Below are positions 6,555-13,788 of a stretch of 18,540 nt of DNA, in pieces (position 1 is the first letter of the stretch; each line of letters begins with the position of its first letter). Made by a program: the position numbers and the translations under genes. This DNA comes from an uncultured Eubacterium sp. (GTDB lineage: Bacteria; Bacillota; Clostridia; Lachnospirales; Lachnospiraceae), in assembly GCA_910586045.1 (NCBI GenBank), contig CAJUIH010000073.1:1-18540 (forward strand), in the 5' to 3' direction. The notes under the pieces were generated by a model. That model was not told where the DNA came from. It was given only the letters and a program-made list of their open reading frames with translations, and did not search any database.

Positions 6555-7586
6555 TTAATGGTTCATTTCCGCGATGGTATAAATCAGCTTTTCGGAATCT
6601 TTCCATCCCAGGCACGCATCGGTAATCGATTTCCCATAAACATGCCCATGGATATCCTGGCTGCCTTCTTCGATATAGCTTTCTACCATTACACCTTTGA
6701 CAAGCGTGCGGATTTCAGGGGATACTATGCGGTTGTGCATGACTTCCTGCACAATGCGTACCTGTTCTTTGAATTGTTTGCCGGAATTGGAATGGTTTGC
6801 GTCGATAATCGCTGCAGGGTGCTGCAATTCCATGCTTTCATACCGTTCGAGCAGGCGCATAATGTCTTCGTAATGGTAATTTTGTACGGTATTGCCGTGT
6901 TTGCTGACTGCGCCGCGCAGGATGGCATGGGTCAGCGGGTTTCCGTTCGTTTCCACTTCGCTGTTTCGGTAAATAAAATGATGCGGGTGCTGTGCGGCAT
7001 AGATCGAATTAAGCATCACGGAAAAATCACCGCTGGTCGGATTTTTCATACCGGAAGCGACATCAAAGCCGCTGGCTGTCAGGCGGTGCTGCTGGTCTTC
7101 CACGGAACGCGCGCCAATCGCAACATAGGAAAGCAGGTCGTCTACAAAACTCCAGTTTTCACAATAGAGCATTTCATCCGCTGCCGTCAGGCCGCTTTCT
7201 GAAATCGCGCGGATATGCATCTGGCGCATGGTAATCAGACCGGTCAGCATGTCAGGGGCTTTTTCCGGATTCGGCTGTGAAGCAATACCTTTATACCCCT
7301 CTCCGGTGGTCCGTGGTTTATTTGTATAAATGCGCGGTATGATGATGACGCGGTCTTTTACTTTTTCCTGTATATCGGTCAGCCTGCTGACATAGTCGCA
7401 TACAGCATCCTCGCGGTCAGCCGAGCATGGGCCGATGATCACAAGGAACCGGTCGTCTTTGCCTAAAATCACATCGGAGATCATCCGGTCCCTTTCTTTT
7501 TTTCGTTCAGTAAGCGCATCAGAAATCGGGTACATTTCTTTGACCAGCTTCGGCGTCGGTAGCGCCTTGACAAATTTGAAACTCAT
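6555..7586 (-). CDS. aroF: 3-deoxy-7-phosphoheptulonate (DAHP) synthase, class I
   Basis: This enzyme condenses phosphoenolpyruvate with erythrose 4-phosphate, the first step of aromatic amino acid biosynthesis. The 343-aa product has the class I AroF/G/H motifs. GPCSADRE holds the metal-binding C54. PRIYTNKPRTTG begins at residue 84. GARSVEDQQHR begins at 158. DANHSNSGK begins at 262. The length matches the family. The ATG at 7586 is preceded by AGAGGAG 7 nt away. It is convergent with xerD and has its own promoter. Which feedback isoform it corresponds to (AroF, AroG or AroH) cannot be told from sequence alone, so the symbol is by family. Confidence 0.93.
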   Translation of the reverse strand: MSFKFVKALPTPKLVKEMYPISDALTERKKERDRMISDVILGKDDRFLVIIGPCSADREDAVCDYVSRLTDIQEKVKDRVIIIPRIYTNKPRTTGEGYKGIASQPNPEKAPDMLTGLITMRQMHIRAISESGLTAADEMLYCENWSFVDDLLSYVAIGARSVEDQQHRLTASGFDVASGMKNPTSGDFSVMLNSIYAAQHPHHFIYRNSEVETNGNPLTHAILRGAVSKHGNTVQNYHYEDIMRLLERYESMELQHPAAIIDANHSNSGKQFKEQVRIVQEVMHNRIVSPEIRTLVKGVMVESYIEEGSQDIHGHVYGKSITDACLGWKDSEKLIYTIAEMNH

Positions 7587-7600
7587 TTGCTATCTCCTCT

Positions 7601-7640
7601 ACAGAATAATATAGTATAAAAAGATCTGTTTGTATTCTGT
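7601..7640 (-). repeat. Inverted repeat in the aroF leader
   Basis: ACAGAATA (7601-7608) and TATTCTGT (7633-7640) form a perfect 8-bp inverted repeat. It fills the space between the predicted transcription start and the ribosome binding site of aroF. It could be a leader hairpin or an operator; no T-run follows, so it does not look like a terminator. Confidence 0.45.
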
Positions 7641-7645
7641 TTTCT

Positions 7646-7674
7646 ATCATAGAATAAAATACGCAATCTGTCAA
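7646..7674 (-). promoter_or_regulatory. aroF promoter
   Basis: Read on the minus strand: TTGACA (7674-7669), 17 bp, TATGAT (7651-7646). This is a near-consensus sigma-A promoter about 60 bp upstream of the aroF ATG, giving a leader of about 50 nt. Confidence 0.8.
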
Positions 7675-7711
7675 ATAACGGAATCCAAAAATTGTAAGGC
7701 CCTGGAAAATA

Positions 7712-7901
7712 GTAACGGTTCAGATAAGGTGTTACATTTTAGCTTGCCGGACGCATGGAGAGACGGTTTGCCCGGCTTTCCGGCGGCCCTCCAGAATGCT
7801 TAGGGATTCTTACCATTCTGGAGCCGGAGCCGTAAGCCAGGCCTGCGTCCCTCATCCGGCGGCCCCGTAGCCAAAATGCAACACCTTATCGGAACGGTTA
7901 C
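7712..7901. repeat. Family B fold-back element (MITE-like), complete copy
   Basis: This is a 190-bp palindromic element in the 438-bp gap between aroF and nrdG. The ends pair as GTAACGGTTC...GGAACGGTTAC with GATAAGGTGTT inside. The centre is a perfect 10-bp stem, CTCCAGAATG/CATTCTGGAG, around the 15-nt loop at 7799-7813. The flanks GGAAAATA (7704-7711) and GGAAAAATA (7902-7910) look like a target-site duplication that has since gained or lost one A. No transposase is encoded; the few overlapping reading frames are artefacts of the GC-rich arms. Confidence 0.82.
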
Positions 7902-7941
7902 GGAAAAATAGAAAGATTTTATAAATTTTTATCGAAATACC

Positions 7942-7970
7942 TTGTCGGATATAGAGGAATCAGGTATAAT
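7942..7970 (+). promoter_or_regulatory. nrdG promoter
   Basis: TTGTCG (7942-7947), 17 bp, then a perfect TATAAT (7965-7970). It lies 40 bp after the family B element and about 55 bp before the nrdG start. Confidence 0.75.
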
Positions 7971-8024
7971 AAGTCTGCATTTGGAAAATGATGTATTGCG
8001 TAAATTTGGGAGGATGCATGCAAT

Positions 8025-8546
8025 ATGTATTACGGAGCCATAAAAAAGACGGATATCGCAAATGGAACCGGCGTAAGGGTTACGCTGTTTGTATCTGGAT
8101 GCACACATCACTGCAAAGGATGCTTCCAGCCGGAAACATGGGATTTTAAATATGGCAGTCCATATACCAAAATGACAGAGCAGGAAATTTTAGAGGCACT
8201 TAACCATGATTATATCCACGGGCTTACCCTTTTGGGCGGAGAACCGTTTGAACCGGAAAACCAGCGTGTATTGGTAAAATTGCTGCGCCATGTCAAAGGG
8301 CGTTTTCCGCAGAAAGATATCTGGTGTTATACAGGGTATACGTATGAGGCGGATTTGCTGGGGGACAGCCGTGCCCGGTGTGAAGTAACCGATGAAATGC
8401 TGTCTATGATCGACGTGCTGGTGGATGGGGAGTTCTTAGAATCGGAAAAAAATATCAGCCTGCGTTTTCGGGGGTCAATGAATCAGCGCATCATCGATTT
8501 GCCGAAAACAAAGCAGCAGAAAAAAATAATATTGTTAGAAATTTAG
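8025..8546 (+). CDS. nrdG: Anaerobic ribonucleotide reductase activating protein
   Basis: NrdG is a radical-SAM enzyme that installs the glycyl radical on the class III ribonucleotide reductase NrdD, allowing dNTP synthesis without oxygen. The 173-aa product has the cluster-binding CTHHCKGC motif (C26, C30, C33), the SAM-binding GGEP at 71-74, and the NrdG start MYYGAIKKTDI. GGGAGG lies 11 nt before the ATG. nrdD usually sits just upstream; here the upstream gene is aroF on the other strand behind a mobile repeat, so NrdD must be encoded elsewhere. The last codons of nrdG were copied in the downstream tandem duplication. Confidence 0.92.
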   Translation: MYYGAIKKTDIANGTGVRVTLFVSGCTHHCKGCFQPETWDFKYGSPYTKMTEQEILEALNHDYIHGLTLLGGEPFEPENQRVLVKLLRHVKGRFPQKDIWCYTGYTYEADLLGDSRARCEVTDEMLSMIDVLVDGEFLESEKNISLRFRGSMNQRIIDLPKTKQQKKIILLEI

Positions 8547-8548
8547 TC

Positions 8549-8577
8549 TTTTCTTTTTGGAAAAAAAGTGTTATAAT
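8549..8577 (+). promoter_or_regulatory. Promoter of tRNA-Arg copy 1
   Basis: A perfect TATAAT at 8572-8577 lies 14 bp before the tRNA. The matching -35 position (TTTTCT, 8549-8554) is poor. The same -10, spacing and TTTTCT occur before the second tRNA copy. It begins right after the nrdG stop codon. Confidence 0.6.
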
Positions 8578-8591
8578 ATATATTAGCTTTT

Positions 8592-8663
8592 GCAACCGTA
8601 GTCTAACGGATAGAACGCAGGACTCCGACTCCTGTAATGTGGGTTCGATTCCCGCCGGTTGCA
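8592..8663 (+). tRNA. tRNA-Arg (anticodon CCG), copy 1
   Basis: A 72-nt cloverleaf can be drawn. The acceptor stem is GCAACCG/CGGTTGC with discriminator A. The anticodon stem CAGGA/TCCTG encloses the loop CTCCGAC, giving anticodon CCG, which reads the arginine codon CGG. The T arm GTGGG/CCCGC encloses TTCGATT. The D stem is short (TCT/AGA). The 3' CCA is not encoded. TTTTT follows immediately. It is identical to the copy at 11068-11139. Confidence 0.95.
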
Positions 8664-8809
8664 TTTTTCTAGTTAACTGTTCATTCAGAAATGTTCTGGT
8701 TACCGTTTGGGCCGGTTTACAAAATGGTTTGGGAGTCGGCCAAAGCTGGTAGCATTTCCCGCAACTGATTGTAAAATTGAAGTGTTTGGAAAGGATAAGG
8801 AGGTAGCCA

Positions 8810-10753
8810 ATGGCAGCCAACAATAAGAATCATAAGGATGGTAACCGTTCGGGCGGTTTCAAAAATATAGGCGGAACGTATAAGAAATACGTTGCGGCAG
8901 GCGCGATGCTTGCCCTGCTGGCAGTGGTAATTTCAAATTCCAAGGTGACGAGCAATGACGCGAAAAAGCCGCAGGACGGATTGTTTGCGGAAACAACTGG
9001 AGATGAAGAAAATACAGAACCGTTTGAAGTGGACGCGTATCCGCAGGTAAATGAGCTGGCCGAAGAATATTTTAGGTACTATGCCGACGGGGATGTGGAC
9101 GCGATTGCCAAAATCGCGCATCCGATTACGGAAACAGAAAAAAGCTATATTAAAATGTTCAGCAATTACCTGGATTCTTATGAAGATATCAAATGTTATA
9201 CGAAAAAAGGGATTGAGGATGGGGAATACATTGTTTCTGTTACGTGCGATATGAAGTTCCAAGGGATCGATTCCAGCGCACCGCAGATCCACCGTTTTTA
9301 TATTCGCAAAGATGAGGACGGCACAGCGTATATTGACAACGCATACAGCCAGTTTAACCAGTCGCGGCAGGAAAATAAGACCGATGAAAGCATTAACGCG
9401 CTGCTTGCGGCATACGAGCAGAGCAAAGATGTCATCAGCCTGCAAAAAGAGATCAAGCGGGAATATGACAGCGTACTCGAAAAGGATGAAGAATTAAAGA
9501 CAATGGTAATGGCGACCATGCAGGATGCAATCAGCGAATGGGTAGCCAGTTTCGAACCACAGACATCAGAGGACGACAATCAGTCGCAGACAGACAAAAA
9601 GGATACGGATCAGACCGATCAGTTGGAACGCACCGCTTATGCAAAGACAGACGTAAACTTGCGTGAAAAGCGCAGTACGGAAAGCGACGTGATAAAGACT
9701 ATAAAAGAAGGGGCCAAGGTCACGATTGTCGGTGTGAGCAAAGACGGCTGGTTTCAAATAAAAAATGGCAGCGATACCGGATTTGTAAAAAAAGAGTATA
9801 TAGAATCGGAAGATGCGCCAGAAAGCGGTTCAGAGGATGAAACGCCTGCGGATCAAACACAGACACGTACCGCTTATGCAAAAACAAAAGTGAACCTGCG
9901 TAAGAAACGCAGTACAGACAGCGAGGTCATCAAAACATTAAAGGCAGGCACAAAAGTAACGATTTACGGGACAAGCCAGGACGGCTGGTTTAAAGTAAAA
10001 ACCGGAGGGGATACCGGATATGTCAGCAAGGAATACATAACAACCGATCCGTCCAAGGTCGAACAGACATCCGCTTCCAGCAATACAAAGACGCGGACGG
10101 CGTATGCGAAAACGAAAGTGAACCTGCGTAAGAAACGCAGTACGAGCAGCGGGATTATTAAAACATTAAAAGCAGGTACAAAGGTAACGATTTACGGAAC
10201 AAGCCAAAACGGCTGGTTTAAAGTGAAAACCGGAGGGGATACCGGATATGTCAGCAAGGAATACATAACAACCGATCCGTCTAAGGTCGAACAGACATCC
10301 GCTTCCGGCAATACAAAGACGCGGACGGCGTATGCGAAAACGAAAGTGAACCTGCGTGAAAAACGCAGTACGAGCAGCGATATACTCAAAACTTTGAAAG
10401 CGGGTACAAAAGTAACCGTTTATGGATCGAGCAAGAATGGCTGGTACAAGGTAAAGGCAGGTGGAAAAACCGGATATGTCCGTACGGAATATATCGTTTC
10501 CAGCCAGTCCAAAGTAGAAAAAGAGGAGAATACAAACGAGAGAACCTCCGCTTCCCGTTATCTGAACGAAGGGGATATGGTCCGGCTGTCCGAGTCAGTC
10601 AACGTACGCCGGTCTATGAGTGAAAGTGCGGACCGTGTCGGCCTGGCTTATGAAGGGGATGTTGTGACTGTCATTATGAGTTATGCGGAAGGCTGGACAA
10701 AAGTGTCCTGGAACGGCCAGACCGGATATGTAAAAACAGAGTTTTTAAGATAA
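8810..10753 (+). CDS. Membrane-anchored protein with five SH3b repeats (copy 1)
   Basis: The 647-aa protein has a positively charged cytoplasmic start, one transmembrane helix (about residues 27-44), and a long outside region. Residues 60-260 form a mixed domain of possible NTF2-like fold (a guess). Five bacterial SH3 domains follow, starting near residues 274, 353, 429, 505 and 580. The first four share TAYAKT-VNLR-KRST and the last is distinct. SH3b domains bind peptidoglycan or peptides at the envelope, so a cell-wall sensing or anchoring role is likely but unproven. AAGGAGG precedes the ATG by 6 nt. A 146-bp leader separates it from the tRNA and shows no convincing promoter. It is a paralogue of the gene at 11187-12887, with one more repeat. 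Confidence 0.88.
   Translation: MAANNKNHKDGNRSGGFKNIGGTYKKYVAAGAMLALLAVVISNSKVTSNDAKKPQDGLFAETTGDEENTEPFEVDAYPQVNELAEEYFRYYADGDVDAIAKIAHPITETEKSYIKMFSNYLDSYEDIKCYTKKGIEDGEYIVSVTCDMKFQGIDSSAPQIHRFYIRKDEDGTAYIDNAYSQFNQSRQENKTDESINALLAAYEQSKDVISLQKEIKREYDSVLEKDEELKTMVMATMQDAISEWVASFEPQTSEDDNQSQTDKKDTDQTDQLERTAYAKTDVNLREKRSTESDVIKTIKEGAKVTIVGVSKDGWFQIKNGSDTGFVKKEYIESEDAPESGSEDETPADQTQTRTAYAKTKVNLRKKRSTDSEVIKTLKAGTKVTIYGTSQDGWFKVKTGGDTGYVSKEYITTDPSKVEQTSASSNTKTRTAYAKTKVNLRKKRSTSSGIIKTLKAGTKVTIYGTSQNGWFKVKTGGDTGYVSKEYITTDPSKVEQTSASGNTKTRTAYAKTKVNLREKRSTSSDILKTLKAGTKVTVYGSSKNGWYKVKAGGKTGYVRTEYIVSSQSKVEKEENTNERTSASRYLNEGDMVRLSESVNVRRSMSESADRVGLAYEGDVVTVIMSYAEGWTKVSWNGQTGYVKTEFLR
9866..10549 (+). repeat. 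Three tandem 228-bp repeats inside the SH3b gene
   Basis: Repeat units start at 9866, 10094 and 10322, exactly 228 bp (76 codons) apart. Units one and two are nearly identical in DNA, including silent positions and the linker encoding TTDPSKVEQTSAS. The third diverges toward its 3' end. This marks recent unequal duplication within the gene. Confidence 0.88.
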
Positions 10754-10760
10754 CAAAACG

Positions 10761-10798
10761 GCTGCCGGGCAAACCATTTCCTTAAACGCCCGCGCAGC
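10761..10798 (+). terminator. GC-rich hairpin after the first SH3b gene, weak terminator at best
   Basis: GCTGCCGGGC (10761-10770) pairs with GCCCGCGCAGC (10788-10798) with one bulged base, 8 nt after the stop codon. No T-run follows, so it may stabilise the messenger end or pause transcription rather than terminate it. Confidence 0.35.
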
Positions 10799-10808
10799 TA
10801 AAAGCAGC

Positions 10809-10984
10809 GTAACAGTTCAGATAAGGTGTTATATTTTGGCTGCGGGGACGCAGGCCTGGCTTGTGGCTCCGGCTCCAGAATGCTTAGGGATTCTTGCCAT
10901 TCTGGAGGGACGCCAGCAGGCCCGGCAAACCGTCTCTCCCAGCGTCCGGCGGGAAAAATTGCAACACCTGATCTCAACCGTTAC
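10809..10984. repeat. Family B fold-back element with 8-bp target duplication
   Basis: This 176-bp copy is flanked by a perfect 8-bp direct repeat, AAAGCAGC, at 10801-10808 and 10985-10992, which is strong evidence of insertion by transposition. Its ends are GTAACAGTTCAGATAAGGTG and CACCTGATCTCAACCGTTAC. The central stem CTCCAGAATG/CATTCTGGAG encloses the 15-nt loop at 10883-10897. Its arms are inverted relative to the copy at 7712, yet the loop reads the same way. It accounts for most of the 314-bp gap between the first SH3b gene and the second tRNA. Confidence 0.9.
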
Positions 10985-10998
10985 AAAGCAGCGCCAAT

Positions 10999-11022
10999 AA
11001 AAATAAGATTATTGAAATTTAG
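10999..11022 (+). pseudogene. Remnant of the nrdG 3' end at the duplication junction
   Basis: The sequence before the second tRNA aligns, with two small gaps, to the last eight codons of nrdG (8523-8546). From GAAATTTAG onward it is identical to the copy 1 region through the T-rich run (8538-8558 and 11014-11034). It has no function as a gene; it marks where the duplicated segment began. Confidence 0.7.
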
Positions 11023-11024
11023 TC

Positions 11025-11053
11025 TTTTCTTTTTCATAAATCTATGCTATAAT
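11025..11053 (+). promoter_or_regulatory. Promoter of tRNA-Arg copy 2
   Basis: TATAAT at 11048-11053, with TTTTCT at 11025-11030 and a 17-bp spacer, has the same layout as the first tRNA promoter. It is the only recognisable promoter upstream of the second SH3b gene. Confidence 0.6.
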
Positions 11054-11067
11054 ATGTAATAGCTTTT

Positions 11068-11139
11068 GCAACCGTAGTCTAACGGATAGAACGCAGGACT
11101 CCGACTCCTGTAATGTGGGTTCGATTCCCGCCGGTTGCA
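11068..11139 (+). tRNA. tRNA-Arg (anticodon CCG), copy 2
   Basis: It is identical over all 72 bases to the tRNA at 8592-8663: same acceptor stem, anticodon loop CTCCGAC and T arm, no encoded CCA. Two T-runs (7 and 6 T) follow within 25 bases. The next start codon is only 47 nt downstream. Confidence 0.95.
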
Positions 11140-11186
11140 TTATTTTTTTCTGATTTTTTCGTCGAATAGAAATAAGGAGGCAGGAC

Positions 11187-12887
11187 ATGGCGGCCAATCA
11201 AACTAATTTTGAAGAGGATGACCAGCAGGAGCAGAGTACTGCTGCAGGCAGAATCAAGGATATTTTAGCCAAGTATAAGAAATACATCGCTACAGGCGCA
11301 ATGCTTGTTTTGCTGGCTGTTGTGATATTTTTTTCCAATATGGTAGCAAAAGAGGACAAAACGCCGCAGGGCGGGCAGACTGCCCAAACGGGTTTGGGTA
11401 CGGAGGAATTTGAAGTAGACGCCAATCCGCAGGTCAGCAATCTGATCGGAGAGTATTTTGATTTTTATGCAAAAGGGGACGTTGACTCCATTGAGCAGAT
11501 TGCGTATCCGATCACGGATTCGGAAAAAAGCTATATCAAAATGTTCAGCAAATACCTGGAAAAGTATGAGAATATCAAGTGTTATACAAAAGACGGGGCG
11601 GCAGACGGAGAATACGTTGTATTTGTGTCCCACGATATGAAATTCAAGGATATTGAAACCGGGGCGCCCGGGCTGTCCAGTTTTTATGTCCGTAAGGACG
11701 AGGACGGAGCGGCGCATATTGATAATACATACAGCCAGTATAACCAGACCAAGAAAGAAACAAAGACAGACGAAAAAATCAGTACGCTGCTCGCGGAATC
11801 CGGGCAGAGTAAGGATATGACAAAGCTGCTGCAAGAAATCCAGCAGGGGTATGACAGCGCACTGGAAAAAGATCAGGCGTTGAAAAAAATGGTTACCAGT
11901 ACGATCCGTGATTCGGTAACCGGTTTTCAGACACAAGATTCTTCGGATGGGACAAGTGCGGACCAGACACAGAAACGTACCGCGTATGCAAAGACAGACG
12001 TAAATATGAGAAAAAAACGCAGTACGGACAGCGAGGTAGTCAAGACGTTAAAAGCTGGGGCTAAGGTTACGATTTTCGGCGTCAGCAAAAACGGCTGGTT
12101 TAAAGTGAAAAACGCAGGCGACACCGGATATGTCAAAAAGGAATATCTTGTATCGAGCAAGGACAAGACAGAAAACGCAGCCGAAAATACATCCGCGGAC
12201 AACAGTGTAAAAAAACGAACCGCATATGCAAAGACACAGGTAAACCTGCGAAAAAAACGCAGTACGGACAATGAAATTATCCGAACGCTGAAAGCAGGGG
12301 CAAAAGTGACCGTATATGGAGCAAGCCGGGACGGCTGGTACCAGGTCAAGGCGGGAAGTGATACCGGGTATGTGAAAAAGGAATATCTTGTATCGGACAA
12401 GTCTAAAGTGGAAAAGGCAGGCCAGACAGATTCCGCCGCAAATACAAATAAAAAGACCGCATATGCAAAAACACAAGTAAATCTGCGCAAAGAACGCAGT
12501 ACACAGAGTGAGATTCTGGCTACGATCGGAGCGGGAACCAAAGTTACCGTATATGGATCCGCCAGCGGCGGTTGGTACCGGGTAAAGGCAGACGGCAAAA
12601 CCGGGTATATCCGGACGGAATATATCGTTTCAAATCTGTCTGGCGTAGAACAGGCACAGGGTTCGCAGCAAACGTCATCGAGTACGTCACGTTATTTTCA
12701 CGAAGGGGATACAATCCGGCTGTCCGAATCCGTCAATGTGCGCCAGTCAATCGGTGAAAGCGCAAATCTTGTCGGCATGGCGTATCAGGGGGATGTTGTT
12801 ACCGTGATCATGAGTTATGCGGAGGGATGGACAAGAGTATCCTGGAATGGGAAGACCGGATATATCAAAACAGATCTTTTGAAATAA
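11187..12887 (+). CDS. Membrane-anchored protein with four SH3b repeats (copy 2)
   Basis: This 566-aa paralogue of the protein at 8810-10753 has the same plan. A charged cytoplasmic N-terminus precedes a transmembrane helix at about residues 33-51. An outside domain of about 200 residues contains KSYIKMFSKYLEKYENIKCYT. SH3b repeats start near 264, 344, 423 and 499. The last repeat (RLSESVNVRQS to the C-terminus) is the best conserved between the two. It has one TAYAKT-type repeat fewer. AAGGAGG lies 7 nt before the ATG. Only 47 nt separate it from the tRNA, so its messenger probably comes from the tRNA promoter by read-through. A strong terminator follows. Substrate and role are unknown; an envelope function is inferred from the domains. 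Confidence 0.88.
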   Translation: MAANQTNFEEDDQQEQSTAAGRIKDILAKYKKYIATGAMLVLLAVVIFFSNMVAKEDKTPQGGQTAQTGLGTEEFEVDANPQVSNLIGEYFDFYAKGDVDSIEQIAYPITDSEKSYIKMFSKYLEKYENIKCYTKDGAADGEYVVFVSHDMKFKDIETGAPGLSSFYVRKDEDGAAHIDNTYSQYNQTKKETKTDEKISTLLAESGQSKDMTKLLQEIQQGYDSALEKDQALKKMVTSTIRDSVTGFQTQDSSDGTSADQTQKRTAYAKTDVNMRKKRSTDSEVVKTLKAGAKVTIFGVSKNGWFKVKNAGDTGYVKKEYLVSSKDKTENAAENTSADNSVKKRTAYAKTQVNLRKKRSTDNEIIRTLKAGAKVTVYGASRDGWYQVKAGSDTGYVKKEYLVSDKSKVEKAGQTDSAANTNKKTAYAKTQVNLRKERSTQSEILATIGAGTKVTVYGSASGGWYRVKADGKTGYIRTEYIVSNLSGVEQAQGSQQTSSSTSRYFHEGDTIRLSESVNVRQSIGESANLVGMAYQGDVVTVIMSYAEGWTRVSWNGKTGYIKTDLLK

Positions 12888-12913
12888 CCGCTATGTGATT
12901 AGAATAGACAATG

Positions 12914-12969
12914 AAAAACGGTTACTGTACTAGTTGAGCCGGTATCCGGCAGTACAGGAACCGTTTTTT
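12914..12969. terminator. Strong terminator after the second SH3b gene
   Basis: AAAAACGGTTACTGTACT (12914-12931) pairs with AGTACAGGAACCGTTTTTT (12951-12969) with one mismatch, and an inner GCCGG/CCGGC stem forms the tip. The T-run on the plus strand and the A-run at the left arm would let it work on both strands. Confidence 0.92.
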
Positions 12970-13014
12970 GTGTTTCCGTCATGGGGCGATGCGCGGCGGA
13001 GTAGGGGATATCAT

Positions 13015-13788
13015 ATGAAAGAAGACGGAGTACGAATTAATAAATATTTAAGTGCGGCGGGAGTTTGTTCCAGGCGGGAAGCAGACCGTCAGATAGAAGC
13101 CGGGAATGTGAGGATCGCAGGCCAAACGGCGCAGGTAGGCAGCCGAGTGATGCCGGGGGAGCAGGTGTTTTATCAGGGCAGGCTGGTAGAAGAGGAACAG
13201 GAGCGCATTTTGCTTGTAGTCAATAAACCAAGGGGAATTGTCTGTACAGCCGAAAAAAGAGAAAAAGACAATATTGTAGATTACCTGCATTATCCCAAGC
13301 GTATTTATCCGATTGGCAGGCTGGATAAACAGTCCGAAGGACTGATCCTGATGACAAACGAGGGAAGTTTTGTAAATAAAATTATGCGGTCCGGCAACCG
13401 GCATGAAAAAGAATATCTTGTTACGGTGCATCGGGCGGTAACGGAACGGTTTTTGAACGGGCTGGCACAGGGTGTGCCGATTCTGGGTACGATGACTCGA
13501 AAATGCAAAGTGGAACAGACGGGAAAAAACAGTTTTCGCATTGTGCTCACACAGGGCATGAACCGGCAAATCCGCAGAATGTGTGAATATTTTGATTATC
13601 GGGTGGTGAACCTAAAGAGGGTAAGAATTATGAATATCTGTTTGGGCGATCTTCCGGTCGGGAAGTATCGTCCGGTTACACCGCAGGAGATGAAGCGCCT
13701 GCTGCAGATGCTGCGGGACTCTTCGGATGAAACGGTGATTTTTGAAAGCAGCAGTATGAACCAGCAGCTTTGGGAGGAAGAACAATGA
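13015..13788 (+). CDS. rluF: 23S rRNA pseudouridine synthase, RluF type
   Basis: RluF-type enzymes isomerise a uridine to pseudouridine in 23S rRNA (U2604 in E. coli). The 257-aa product has an N-terminal S4 RNA-binding domain (VRINKYLSAAGVCSRREAD) and a catalytic domain with the active-site Asp at D104 in GRLDKQSEGL. The segment GVPILGTMTRKCKV and NRQIRRMCEYF resemble E. coli RluF rather than RluB. The start at 13015 is preceded by AGGGG at 7 nt; an upstream start at 12934 would lie inside the terminator hairpin. Its stop overlaps the ligA start (ATGA), which implies translational coupling. No clear promoter was found. Confidence 0.9.
   Translation: MKEDGVRINKYLSAAGVCSRREADRQIEAGNVRIAGQTAQVGSRVMPGEQVFYQGRLVEEEQERILLVVNKPRGIVCTAEKREKDNIVDYLHYPKRIYPIGRLDKQSEGLILMTNEGSFVNKIMRSGNRHEKEYLVTVHRAVTERFLNGLAQGVPILGTMTRKCKVEQTGKNSFRIVLTQGMNRQIRRMCEYFDYRVVNLKRVRIMNICLGDLPVGKYRPVTPQEMKRLLQMLRDSSDETVIFESSSMNQQLWEEEQ

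Noticed and set aside
6444..7202. Long open frame of 252 codons on the plus strand across aroF
   Set aside because: It is antisense to a clear DAHP synthase, begins inside xerD, has no ribosome binding site and its protein resembles nothing; it is a shadow of codon bias.
8664..8809. A separate promoter or repeat remnant between the first tRNA and its SH3b gene
   Set aside because: TAAAAT near 8773 has no acceptable -35 partner, and the resemblance of GTTAACTGTTCA to a family B end does not extend. The stretch holds only a short CAGAA/TTCTG palindrome and the ribosome binding site.
10826..11059. 77-codon frame covering the family B element and leader of the second tRNA
   Set aside because: It is made of palindromic repeat arms, has no ribosome binding site, and its end is the nrdG scrap read out of frame.
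11265..12598. Long minus-strand frames antisense to the second SH3b gene
   Set aside because: They are mirror images of repeated SH3 codons, with low-complexity cysteine- and phenylalanine-rich products and no start signals.
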